From assembly GCA_014529385.2 (NCBI GenBank), contig CM043958.1, positions 138,051,043-138,115,042 of the forward strand: a stretch of DNA of 64,000 nucleotides, given 5' to 3'. Below, piece by piece: positions 31,336-43,989 of this stretch. The stretch comes from Adiantum capillus-veneris (Eukaryota; Streptophyta; Polypodiopsida; Polypodiales; Pteridaceae). The position numbers and the translations under genes were made by a program. Position 1 is the first letter of the stretch. Each line of letters starts with the position of its first letter. The notes under the pieces were generated by a model, which was not told the DNA's origin, did no database searches, and saw nothing but the letters and a program-made list of their open reading frames with translations.

Positions 31336-33639
31336 TCTTTTTTAACTTTGAAAATTATATACAATATTCTTTAATTTTGAGAGAGAAGGAAACACCAAAA
31401 TTTGGGGGGAGGCGGGGAAGGGGTTAAGCCAGAATTTGAAAGTTTAGGCGCTAAATTTGGTTGTCGAATATAACAACGATAATACGTGCGGTAATAACAA
31501 CGGTAACAAACGCGGTCATAACAACAAAAACAGTCATGGTAATATTTTAAACAAAAAAAAAAACCTCCACCCTCTTCTCTCTTGTTTCTCTACTTGAATT
31601 TGCACATTCTCTCTACAAAACGCGATAAAAAAGCACGGTAAACACTTGGAGATTTTCATAGTGATACTTACAACCGCAAATATCTCGTAGATACACAAGC
31701 ACGTGCGCTCCATTCCAGGAGGGATGCTTGGCGTTGTCGTGTAGCTCTTGCCGAGGCTAGCACAATGGTGTTGTTGAATCTCCAATGCAATGAGCAAGCA
31801 GGGAGTAGCATCACGATGAAGCTCACGCTCTCTCTCTTACTCTCTCACACACAGTTGACCGCAGCTTAAAACTTAGATTATGATAAAGTGTTCTTACAAA
31901 AGTGACCTAGGTACCTTATATACTAAGGCTACCTTAGGTTAACCAAAAATAGAGTTTGAGGGGTCAAAAGGCTTGGTATTTACAATCTGGAAGTGTCAGA
32001 CTTTTGCAGCTAGACTACCTACTTATTACAAATGATGTTTTATAACATAATCCGCAGTATTTCATAACCCTCAAAGAATAAGGCTTTGTTGAGTTATGTC
32101 GTGTTGTTGACCCAACGGTCAACACTCCCACCCCTCTATATTATGTCGGCCTTGACATGACCTCGTTGTCGATTTCGGTGCGGTCTTTGTTGTCATTTTG
32201 CTGATGTAAAGAAAGTATAGGCTGTAGCCTTTGCACTAGCTCATCCTGTTCGTCCAATCAAGTGTACATAGTTTTCACATGATTCAGGATAATCATAATT
32301 GATGACAAACATCTGCCAATTTTGTGTCTTACTCATTTTCAAAAATAACTTCTACAATCTGTAGAAGTGATTGATTTGGCTTTCTGGCTAAACCTTCAAC
32401 TTCTTGAGGCCAAGTTGCACTCCAATATGCAAAGTCTGTCTGTTAGGGCAAATCTGGGAGATAATTTTGCTGATTTAAGGTTCAAAACGCATGTCCAGCA
32501 TTCGACCCATCTCATCAAGGACAATATATGTAACCTTGTGAAGGTCGGTTTTGTCTATCATTTGTGTTTACTTATTTGTTGGTGACTCCTGTGTTCGTGC
32601 ATCAAGGTGACCCAAGTCACATTTGCCACTATTAGCTTTTGTGTGTTGTGTAAATCATTATACTGCCTCTACTTGATACATGACTTAATTAAAGCCCGAC
32701 AAACCCCAGTTAATTCCCCATGTTAGTAACTTGCTCTGAAAAGGGCTTATCCGACGTCATTCGTGATAGATGAACATATATGAGCTATCATTGTTCATTT
32801 GTGCCCAAACTTCATATACATGATGTACAGGGTATGTAGATGGCTATCATGGCTTCAAATTTGAAAACCTTGCAGCTTTGGCTAGGGGTTAGACTTTTTT
32901 TTTTGAAAAACCTTAGCTTGTACTCTCTATGCATAGCCTCTTGACAAAGTTACGCTTGATTTGGACTTGTATTTGGCACTTTTCTAGATGTCAATCCTAA
33001 GAATGCATGACTGATGGGCATCACTGGCACCATCTATCATCCAATCACATGTAGAACCAATGATAATGAACAAAATTTGGCTTGATTTTGGTTGCTCTTG
33101 CCGACATCTATCACAATAGATGATTGAAATGTCATCTTTGCCCCTTTTGTTTTTGTCAGTATTGTTAGTCGCTTCTGTTTGTTAGGATTCATTACATCAC
33201 ATACAAGATAGAAGAATTCTAGTGTAAAGATCTACTTCCTATATACGGCCTTGTAGTCACATGAAGTGGCTGATAAGCAATTTTGCACTTGATGGGGCTT
33301 TTGTTTAGTCGCATCACCAACTTTCTTTGTCTTTGAAGGCGATCCTCATGAAGTTTTGTCTTTTCCTTTTACCTTCTTCTCTTTGTACTATCTAGGGATC
33401 TCTTCAGTATTTTCTTCACCTGGATTATGGAATTTTAAATATTTTCATGTTTTTTCTTAAAATCACAAAAATAACAATATAAACATCAACTCGACTAAAA
33501 AAAAAAATTAAGTTAATAGAAATCTAAATGCTATGTACATTGTACACTGTACACATGTCCCTAGGGGCTCATATATGTCTTTTGTCCTTGTAATCCTCTT
33601 GCAACTCTGCTATGAGGGCAATTTCATCAAAAATTCAGT

Positions 33640-36600
33640 GCAATTCACAAAACATTTCCCTCTAATATTCATAATACTAGGTCTATTTAGAATGCCTCCC
33701 CCCCTCCTATTTGGAGTCCTCCTTGACGACATGGTATCGCCAAGGGTACGTGCTATGCTCGGGCAATCAAAAATTGTGCCTATGCAGGCCTTGTAATGTA
33801 GCCCTATTATGCATACACAGTCAATGCATGGAAAAATCTATGATGTGAAGATGTGGGTATAAGCAATTTTCTTATGGGCATTTGCTGGCGACGCTTCCTA
33901 TTCTAAGCAATGTACTGGTCTTTGAAGCTCTTATGTCGTTTTCTTGATTGAAGATTGTAGAGATTTTTTGAAGGCTTACTTATCTATTTGATGCTTCTTT
34001 GGGATCCATTTTAGCCTTGTGGTTGGTTGTCCTATTTGGAATTGTTCCTAGAGTGGGTTTTCTTCTAATTGTACTATAATTGTAGGAGGAATTGAAAGAG
34101 TTCATGCGGCGATGCAGTGAAAATATGTTTATTGGTTCCCTTTGGGACCCACTTCTTTGTGATTACTAGATGCTTCGTTGATGCTACTCATTTCGAAACC
34201 CATACTTGTCCCTCGTTTGTTTGTGTTTGAAGAGTCTTCTTTGATCCACCTTGTCGTTGTGTGAGTCTTCAGTGGTCTTTGATTTAGCTCTTGTACTCTT
34301 GATTGAGGACGAGATTCAAACTTCAAGAGTTGACAATTTAACTGTTTTTGAATCCAAATGAACTCGTGACATCTTTGTGCTTAAATCAACTTCTTTGAAA
34401 CCCAAATCTGATATGCAAAAGCTTGAGACTTTCGGATTTTATTAGATGTTCTTGTAGGCTTCGAGTGTTTTTCTTTTGGCTTTGGATCTTGTGATTTTTC
34501 ATCAAAGATTTTTATCTTTTTGATCCATACCTATTTTTGGCCAATCTGGCTCTTTGGTATCCAGATTTGTCAAACTTTTTGGTTCTGACTTGTTGTTCTT
34601 TGCTTCTGGCCTTCTTTGGTTGTTACAAAAGTCGCTATTGATAGTGATGACCTGAGTTTCTGGTAGGGAATGTCATACAAATCATCAATGTCACTCCTAT
34701 CCTCAACAAAATTACATTCTAGAACATTCCCTTTGTGATTTGGCTCGTAATGGAAAGTTACTGTTTGTTTTCTCTTGGATTGCTATTTTTGAGATGACTT
34801 TGGTATCCACTTGATTAGAGAATTGGTAGCTCGTTGACATCGATGTGTTCTTCTTGACTAAGTCTTTTCTTCAAGTATGGGAGCCACGTTTGAGGGTACT
34901 TGTTGCAGTTGCGTTTCGACCAAGGATTTTGGAATCCACTTCTGATGCACTTCATTCCTGTAGTAGTGACATTGGTTCCTGGGTTTTTGATCTGGACAAT
35001 CATAAAACCGTGCATTCGTTAAATTCATTCATGTCACCTACTGGGTCATCAGGATTTTGGTTGTTTGCATCTTCTTGAAGCTCCAAGTTTTCTACGAAGT
35101 CGTAGAACTCGTCTTCTTCTCTGTCTTCATTTTCCTGGATCACACTTACTGCAAAGTAAGGAATGACATCATAGCCATTTTCATCACAAAACTTCGTTGT
35201 TGGATCGTCTTGAATAGCGTACACATCAAGAGTAGCCAAGATGTGTTCCCATTCAAGTGGCTCTAATGCTTCCTCAAGAAAGGGTCCTAGGATGTAATCC
35301 GTATCTTCAATTGCCCTCTCTAGGATGCCTTCTTCTCGCTTTAAGCTTCCACATTGCAAAGCTCCACACATCCATAGTTCTTTAGGCTTACCCAACCATG
35401 TTGGAAGTTTTGATCCTTCTACAATAGTGGAATCAAACTCCTCCATAGGTGTTCTCGTCACATCCTGTAACTATGGTCCTTAAGATTTATTTTTGTCATA
35501 GTTTTCATATGTCTCAGCTAGATATGGGCATATCCCCAATCTTGGACCATTTTCAATTGTCTCATGTAATGGTCTTCCTAGAATGATATCATAGTTGTTC
35601 TTCTTGCCAAAGTCAACAATAGCAAAGGTTTGCTCATATTCAATGCCACAAGAAGTAACAACTGCTTTTTCTAACAGTCCTCGTTGTCTGTCTACAAGAT
35701 GCAATTTCATCGTAGTAGCCCTCGTTGTTGGTTTTCCCATTTTTTCCAAACCTCTTTTGTTGCGATGGCAACACCAGCTCTTTTGCCAAGGTTTGCCATG
35801 GTTTTTACAACTTGGAATTTCATGAGAAGAGTGGGTGTTCCCATCTTCTCCCTCATAATACTCTCCAACCTTGTTTAACGGCACTAGTCTAGTATTTAGT
35901 TGAGGTATTTCAAGATCTTTGATCCCTTCCTCGATTTGAGTCATTGGTTTTGTTACACCAAATTTCTCTAGGCATTTTTCCACATTAGCTTACATGTTTG
36001 TTCATATTCTGAGCAACTCGGCTGACGTTATTGTACAGGTGACTGGTGTTGACAAAATGTCTATCAATCCTTTTGAATCTATGACCTTGTTGGGAGACAG
36101 TCTCTGTGATGGAACTGCAACAACCTCTAACTTGGCCTCGTACTCTCCTGTATAGGATGGTAGTGTTCTTAACAAATGGGGTTGGATGTCCATAGACTGT
36201 ACAGATCCTTTGTCTCCCCAATACGATTCCACTTCTAGATTCATTTGAGATCCAGCCTCAAATTCCTCTATTAGTGGAAGAGACACTCCTCTTCCATCGT
36301 CCGTTTGGTTTACTTGTCTACTTATCCTTCATTGACCTCGCTGACTTGTTTCCTCAATTCATCGAGACCAGCTATTTCTTTACAACTGTCAGGTATAGCT
36401 ATGTGAAATCCCTCCTAATAGTTATACATGGTATATCAACACTATCCTCGGCTCTAGTGCTGGGTCCTTGAGCTTTTTTCCATGCTCATGACTTCAATCT
36501 AGCTCTTTTCATTCCTGGTTTGGTGGGACAAGGATCACATCCTCACTTTTTTCAACTTGTGGTTCTAGTAAAGCTTGGGCTTTTTGAATCATTTTCTTAC
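33640..36600 (-). mobile_element. Retroelement copy A (protease-containing family)
   Basis: About 3 kb that recurs in diverged form at 40675-43680, sharing for example 'tgcctccccccctcctattt' and 'ggaggaattgaaagag'. On the minus strand it holds a protease-like piece (35983-35480) with a YDIILGRPLHET motif and a following acidic ORF (35461-35000) of unknown function. No reverse transcriptase is seen in either copy. Confidence 0.6.
35000..35983 (-). pseudogene. Retropepsin-like region and acidic downstream ORF, copy A
   Basis: 35983 to 35480 encodes a 167-codon stretch whose C-terminal half, IVDFGKKNNYDIILGRPL, matches the end of plant retrotransposon proteases (the LGRPF-like motif). The Asp active site is not clear. 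35461 to 35000 encodes an acidic protein (LEWEHILATLDVYAIQDDP, many Glu/Asp) that I do not recognise. The matching region in copy B is more degraded. Confidence 0.5.
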
Positions 36601-37099
36601 ACATTTCAAACCTATCCTTATTGGATGCTTCCATCATCGGCATGTGTCTCATTTCTATAGGCATTCTAGAACCTAGCAGTAGAGTTTGTTGTCCTAAGGC
36701 CGCAGTTGTTGCCTTGAAACTCCTATTGGACCTGGCACATTCCACGTAACATATCTGGGTGGAGTAGATGCTACTAGAACAGGTTGTGCATACCTCTCCC
36801 TAGAATATCCCATGCCATAGTAACACTCTTCTCCATTTTCTCTCAATTTAGCACCACGTAAGCTCCTTTGAGTTAGAATTTTACAAGAGGAGCTAACCTC
36901 TTGACCATTTCATTGATAAACTTTTCTTGATCGACAGGTGTCGTTGGTTTTGCAATGGACTCACTCATCTGTGAATCACTATGCTGAGAGGATGTGTCAT
37001 CCTCTTGACTCTTACAATTGTTTTCTTTCTATTTCTCACAATTATCCACCAGATAAAGAGCTTCTTTGATCAATTTTTTTAACATCAAACTCCTTATCA

Positions 37100-38189
37100 T
37101 ATGCAAATCCTTTTTAAAACCGCATGTCTCATTCCCTGGATAAAGATCAGCATTAACCATGCTTGCGTAGGAAGCTCCACTCTTGGACAGAACTTGACAT
37201 ATCTCTTGATCTGTAATGCCGCTTTGTGTACTGATTCATCCTATTTATATTTGAATCTGTGGATTTGTGAGACAGTATTGTGAGCTATGCCTTTCTGCGA
37301 GGGTTCTTCTATGAATTCCTAAAACAGCTCGTCTAGAGTCTCAAAATCACATCTTTCCACTGAGTCAAACCATGTAGACACGTTATCTACCAAAGTCAAT
37401 CCAAATCCCACAAACTGTGTTGTAAAATCCAAAATATCCTCTAATTTGATTACTCTTTTGAAAGCCGCTACGTGATCTCTCGGATCTTTATCTCCGGTGT
37501 ATTTCTTGTTTACACATTTTTGGATCTGGGATGGTCTAACTCATCGATTGTCTACAAGTCTAACCACAGACTCTCCCAATCCTTCTCTTGCTTTAGGTCT
37601 TCTACTATGCCTAGTTTCTTCTTCAAAGGGATTAGTCGTTCTGTTGGAGATTGGTCCTTTAAGAAGATTCACTTGAGGAGGCATGTTAGCCATCTCTGCG
37701 ATCACTTCATCTCTCGTTATGGCTCTAGAAGGGAATCCAGGTGTCTCCCTTTTTGGAATCCTTGTAGGAATTCTCATGTTTGGTGGAGGTTGTTGTGGTC
37801 CTTCATTGACCAAATATCCAGCTATTTCTAAATGCACTCCATGGATTTGTGCTTTCTACAGCTCTGTATTCTTGTCCATACTTGTCAACAACTATAAACT
37901 TCGACTGATAGTCTACTCCGTATGTATAGTCATATAAGAGCTCGTAATCTGTCAACTCTTCTAGGTATGGCTCTGAGCACCTATATTGGTTGACCTTACT
38001 GTCGTCAACGTATCTATACAATACTTTACTCCTATGGTTTGTTATCCACAATCTTTCAACAAGATTGGTTTTGATCAACTGCAAATTTGGAAGATCCATT
38101 ATGGGTGGATACTCCTCTATTGCTGGGATCGTAAAGCTTGTATAAGCTGAGTTTGACTCTAAAGAGAACATGATCTCTGGGATTAACAA
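37100..38189 (-). pseudogene. Retrotransposon gag relic
   Basis: Two overlapping frames (38189-37803 and 37837-37541) lead into a capsid-like stretch below 37540: YTGDKDPRDHVAAFK and VSTWFDSVERCDFETLDELF. This is the Retrotrans_gag pattern of plant Ty3/Gypsy elements. Stops interrupt it every few dozen codons. It lies upstream of the protease relic on the same strand, so it likely belongs to copy A. Confidence 0.6.
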
Positions 38190-38879
38190 CTCTTGCTTGA
38201 TGTAACTATGTCCAAAACCGCGACCATTTTCTCAAAATTATCACTTTTGGACAATCCTAACTTGCGGATGCATTTTGAGGCCTTAAATCACATTCCGTGT
38301 CCTTTTGATGTGTCATCACATCTAGGCTGGGGATATTTGTTTTTTTGGCTACATTAGAGCTTGAGTGGTCTCTATGAGCCGTTTGCACATTTCTAATCTC
38401 TTTGTTTCAAATTCAGGATGTGGGTATGTCAATAATCTTTGATCCAAAGCATGGTTGGTCTTCAATCTTGCCTCTTAGGCTTGCAACAAAGCCTCTAAGG
38501 GTTCTAGAAATTTTTCCACTAAGATTGAACCTCTTAATGAAATTTTGAAAGATTCCGCACTTTCTACCTTTTCCTTGTTTTCCTTTTTGTGTTTAACATG
38601 TTCCCTCGTCTATTGCAGCTCTATCTCCAAGGAAATCTTCTCCTTTAGCCTTTTAGCTTTCATTTTGTGTCTCTTCGCTTTCCATGATTTTTTTGAGTCC
38701 TAATCGTTAAATTTTCAAACTCACTTTGACCTGGCAGAACTTTGCCTTGTCCTCGATCATCATGTTTCTTGTGGCTTATTGAGCTTGAGCTCTAGTTACC
38801 ACACTGAAAGGAGTTGTTGGCTCAATTTTAGATGAATCACTTGAACAAGGCAAAACTCTAATGACATTCATCGTCACTT

Positions 38880-39060
38880 TTCCTTTGTTTTAAGGATTGT
38901 TGGGGCAATTTGGAAGTACATGATCTATCCCACAACCCTCACAAAACCCAAAAATCTTTGTTTGCTCACCCCTTCTGTGGAAAATATTGTGCCCAATGAT
39001 TACCTCCACATTCATAGAAAGGACCTTTCAGTTGAGTGGCTTGTTGTGCCGCCATTGGAT
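38880..39060 (-). pseudogene. Degenerate zinc-knuckle pair
   Basis: Minus-strand reading gives FYECGGNHWAQYFP and CEGCGIDHVLPNCP, two CCHC-like knuckles, each with a missing or shifted ligand. It probably comes from another gag copy, since it lies upstream of the capsid region rather than after it. Confidence 0.45.
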
Positions 39061-39389
39061 GTCATGTACTAGGAGGATATCCTCCAGGTTTGTAGTTCTA
39101 ATTTGCTATGAAGACGAGCATATTCTCATCCATTGTATAATGATTTTTTGTTGGTTGAGCAATGTATAGATTTACACATTATGTTGGATATATGCTAGCT
39201 ACACAAAAAAATTGTAAAGGGACAACACTATGGAAAATCAAGATGTTCTTCTTGATTTAATTGAGCCTCCTACTTAACCGTGTTTTGGTCAAATGGACAA
39301 TTGGATCCATAAACAATGCCACAATGGAAAAAATTAGTATTCTTATGAAGATATCACCACTTTTGTTTTTGAGGATGAAACTGATTCTC

Positions 39390-39500
39390 CAAGGGGGAAT
39401 AATGTTAGGCCTAGGGTAAGACCGAACATGCCAAGGACCAAGACAAACAAATGGGTCCTATAAATAGCATGTCAAAGGGCCTATATAGAGCATATTTGGG
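39390..39500 (+). other. LTR-like edge with TATA box
   Basis: A polypurine-like run AAGGGGGAATAA is followed by TGTTAGGCC at 39403 and TATAAATA at 39459-39466. This could be the start of a 3' LTR of a plus-strand element. No partner LTR was found. Confidence 0.3.
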
Positions 39501-39689
39501 TGGTTATTTGCATGTACTAGTCCCCTCTATTTCAGATACTTCTGGTTTGAGTCGCCATCTTCATCCAGTGAATTTTCCTTCTCCATGTAGAGACTCTCAC
39601 AAAGTGTATATAGGGTAATGAAGGGGCACCTCATGTCACAGGCTATGCAAGAAACCATGGATAATAAAGCAGCATAACTTGAAGAGATT

Positions 39690-40400
39690 TTGCAACCTAT
39701 AGAACAACACTGTTTGGTGCCACATCACAACATTGAAAATTATGTTTTTCAAGTAAATGAAAGGTCATTGTTAAAGTTGAGGGACAAGGAGGTGGTGGTC
39801 AAAGCAACCAAAATTGCCTTTGATGCAAAAATAATTCAGCACGTCATTGAGATGTTCAATGTTGATACATGGGTAGTCAACATAATGGTAGATTGGTTGT
39901 GGCAGCCTTGTCTCATGTGCTAAGCTTGCCATTTTCTTCAAAACCTCAGCCGTGTTTAGCTAATGAGGTGAGCACATGCCTAAAAGAGAATGACCCAGAA
40001 AAGAAGAAACAAAAAGGGGAAGGACAAGGTATTCCGATCTCACCATTGGAATATTGACCAACATATAGATTTGGACCTGAAGTAATCAGTTTGAAGAATA
40101 ACCCTAATTACGTCTCAGAGAATATTTTTAGTATGTTGCTAGCCAAAATCTAGAACCCTTAGGGGGTCATTAATCTAAGCTCAATCCTAAATAATAGTGT
40201 CATGCTTCACAAAAATAAGGTAAAAACCAAAATTTGTTTCAATCTTGTTATGCATGGCAATTCTTGTACTGGGCCACTTGCATTCCCCCACATGTCAATG
40301 CAACTATGGCTTGGGGGAAAGCTAGAGACCAAGCGATTGTTACTAATGAGAGTACTAAGTGGGATACCTAGGAAGGAAAAACAAGAGAGCTGGATCTAGT
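39690..40400 (+). pseudogene. Relic of the Gypsy-2-type additional ORF
   Basis: Residues VKATKIAFDAKIIQHVIEMF and NPNYVSENIFSMLLAKI correspond to ATRISFDADIIKQVLDFF and NPTYVSKKLFAMLLAKIL of Gypsy-2 at 24500-24850, in the same order and similar spacing. Stops and shifts have broken it. Confidence 0.6.
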
Positions 40401-40674
40401 GGCAATTGGAGAAAAAGGACTACAAAATAATCAAAAGTAGGAAGATCAGAACCAACCACCAAGAAATAGAAGAATACATTGAATCTCTTAGAACATATGA
40501 AGGTTTTTTTGTAAAAAAAGGATTAGCAACTAGTACTCTAAATACATTCCAACCAAACGTTGGTTGGATCTAAGGGTCTTTTCTAGACAAAGAAATCAAA
40601 CTTTGAGGTTTACCATCAAACACCCAATGTAAACAAGAATAGATTAGGGCCAGGTCTACAAAAATTCAATAAAA

Positions 40675-43600
40675 CACACAAAACATTTCCCTCTAATATT
40701 CATATATTAGGTACGCATTTAGAATGCCTCCCCCCCTCCTATTTGGAGTCCTCCTAGATGACAGGGTATCGCCAAGGGTATGTGCTGTGCGCTCGTGCAA
40801 TAAAACAAAGTGTCTATGCAGTCCTTGTAATGTGTCCCTATTATGCATATACAGTCAATGCATGGAAAAGATTTATGATGTGCAAGATGTGGGTATAAGA
40901 AATTTTCTTATTGCATTTTTTGGTAGGGTTTCCTACTCTAAGCAATGTGATGATCTTTGAAGCTCCCATGTTGTTTGCTTGATTGAAGGTTAGAGAGAGA
41001 TTTGGACTCTCTCTTTGGTTGCCTTTGGTTTTTCTTCTTGAGCTTTTCCTGTGCATTCACTTCATTTCTTGATCTGTACACCATATGCAACATGCAATGG
41101 TGAATTGAAATACTTGCTTTTTTTAACTATACTGTAACTGTAGGAGGAATTGAAAGAATTCAAGCGGCGGCGTGGTGACAACAGTTTTATTGGTTTCCTT
41201 TGGAACCCACTTTGTCATTACTAGGTGTCTCGTTGATGTTGTTTAATTGGGAGTCCATACTTGTCCCTGCTTTGTTTGTGTTTGAAGAAACTTCTTTGGG
41301 ATCCACCTTGTCTTTGTGTAAGTTAGCAGCGGTCTTTGCTTCAACCCTTGTATGCTTGGTTGAGGACGAGATTCAAACTTTGGGAGTTGATGCTCTAACA
41401 GTTTTGGAATCCAAATAAACTCCTAACATCTTGAATCAACTTCTTTGGAACCCAAATCTGAGTTGTGAATGCTTGCTAATTTGTAAAATTTTTAGCTATT
41501 CTTGCAAGCTTCGACTGTTTTTCTTTTGGCATTGGATCTTGTGATTTTTTATCAGAGATCTTCATTTTCCTGATTCATACCTATTTTTGGTTGAGCGCTC
41601 TTTGATATCCAGATTTGTCTAATTGTTTGGTTTTGACTTGTTGTTCTTTTCTTTTGGCCTTCCTTGTTTATTACGGGAGTCGTTAGTGAGGGTGATGATC
41701 CGAGTTCCTGGCAGGGGATGTCAAAATAATCATAAATATTGCTACTATCCTTCGCAAGGTTGATATCTGGCAGTTTCTCCTGGTAAAGTTACTATTTGTT
41801 TGCTCTTGGACTGTTGTGTCTGGAATGACTTTCCTAGCCAATTGATTAGTGAGCTGTAAGCTTTTTGACATGGTTGTCTTTGTTTTGGTTGAGGCTTTTC
41901 TTCCTGTATAGTAGCCACATATGAAGATGCTTCTTGCAGTTGCATCACCATGAGAGATTTTGGAATCCACTTTGATACACTTTATTCTTGTAGCGGTAAC
42001 ATTGGCTCCTAGATCTTTGATCTAAACAATCATAAAAAACCGTGCATTTGTTAAAGTGTCTTTTGTGTCACCTGCTAGGTCATCTGTATTTTTGTTGTTG
42101 GCATCTTCTTGAATCTCCAAGTTCTCTACAGAGTCATAGAACTTGTCTTCTTCTTCATCGTCATTTCCTTGGACTACACTCACTGCAAAGTAAGGAACAA
42201 CATCATAGCCATGTTGATCACAAAACTTTGTTGCTGGACCGTCTTAAATATCATACACATCCTGAGTAGCCAAGATGTGTTCCCATTCAAGTGGCTCTAA
42301 AGTTTCCTCAAGAAACGGTTATGGGATATAATCCTTATCTTCAATTTCTCTTTCTAGGATGCATTCCTCTCGCTTCAAGCTTCCACATTGCAAAGCTCCA
42401 CACATCCACAATCCTTTAGACTTACCCAACCATGATGGAAGTTTTAATTCTGCTACAGTAGCAGAATCAGACTATTCTAGAGGGGTTCGGTTTATGTCCT
42501 TGTAACTATGGTCCTTAAGATTTATCCTTGTTGTGGTTTCCATGTGTCTAAGATATATATGGTTGCATCCCCAATCTTAAACAATTTTCAATTGTCTCAT
42601 GAATGGTCTTCGTAGAATGATATCATGATTGTTCTTCTTGCCAAAGTCAACAACAACAAACGTATGCTCATATTCAATGCCACACGAAGTAACAATTGAT
42701 TTTTCTAGAAGTCCTAGGGGCTTTTTGTGTGTCCGTCTGCAAGCTGCAGTTTCATCCTAATAACCTTCACTGCTGGTTTTCCCCATTTTTTCAAGACCTC
42801 TTTTGTTGCGATGGCAGCCCTAGCTCCCTTATCAAGGTTCACCATGGTTTTTACACCTTGGAATTCCACAAGAAGAATGGTGTTCCCATATTCTCCCTCA
42901 TAGTACTCTCCGAACTTGTTTAACGACACTGGCCTAGTGTTTAGTCAAGGCATTTATAGCTTTTTGATCCCTTCCTCAATTTGAGTCATTGGTTTTTTTA
43001 CACCAAATTTCTCAAGGCATTTTCCCACAGTAGCCCACATGTTTGGCTGTATTCTGAACAACTTGGCTGACGTTATCGTACAGGTGATCGATGTCAACAA
43101 AATGTCTATCAGCCCTTGTGAATTGATGACCTTGTTGGAAGACAGTCTCTATGATGGGATTGCAACAACATCTGACTTGGCCTTGTACTCTCCCGTATAG
43201 GATGGTAGTATTCTTAGCAAATGGGGTTGATTGTCCATAGACTGTAAAAATCCTTTGTCTCCCCAATACGATTCCACTTCTAGATTCATTTGAAATCCAC
43301 TCTCAATTTCCTCTATTGGTGGAAGAAACACTCCTCTCCCATCATCGATGTGGTTTACTCGTCTGCTTAGCTCACTCGCTTCATTGGCCTCTCTGACTTG
43401 TTTTCACAATTTGTCAAGGCCATCTATTTCTTTGCAACTCTCAAGTATATCTATGTGAAATTCCTTGGAAGAGTTAATCGTTGTATTCAACACTATCCTT
43501 GGCTCTAGGTCCTTGAGCTTTGGCCCATGCTCATGATTGGAATCTGACTCTTTTTTTTCCTGGCTTGGTGGACTTACTGGTGTAGGTGGGACAGGGATCA

Positions 43601-43680
43601 CATCCTTAAGTTTTCCAATTGGTGGTTCTAATAAAGCTTGGGCTGTTTGAATCATTTTCTTACACATTTCAAGCCTACGA
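40675..43680 (-). mobile_element. Retroelement copy B (same family as 33640-36600)
   Basis: A diverged duplicate of copy A, offset by about 7.0 kb. Minus-strand pieces at 43754-43404 (MCKKMIQTAQALLEPPIGKL, matching MCKKMIQKAQALLEPQVEK in copy A) and 42929-42714 show the shared protein. Heavily damaged. Confidence 0.6.
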
Positions 43681-43989
43681 TTTTCTAGTTTTGCATAGGA
43701 ATATGTCATCCACCTTTGTTCTTGGGTTTGGCTATTTTTGAGCCACCACTTCATAGGCTTTCAAAAGAGCATCTAGTGGCTCATTAACCTTCTTGACCAA
43801 TAATGATCCTCTTGAACTAACACTTCTTGGTTTCTCCTCTGTGGATGGTTCTTCTGAAGGTTGAGACATCTGCTTAAGAGAAGGTGCAACTATCTCCTCA
43901 TATTATCTTATCTTCTCTTTAACTTGGGTAAGCTAGTCAGCTAGGCATTTCTACTCTGGTTCCCTACATGATTTCATCCTAGCCTCTCT

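Larger units (their letters stand above)
29963..33640. other. AT-rich spacer with an assembly gap
   Basis: No coding region I can support. It contains a gap (30843-30855), a CT microsatellite (about 31270-31335), a patch of AAC/GGTAAC trinucleotide-like repeats (31460-31545) and a 'ccaacggtcaacactccc' segment near 32115 of unknown origin. Confidence 0.6.

Noticed and set aside
31233-31427. Open frame through the CT repeat
   Set aside because: Its coding length comes from the microsatellite.
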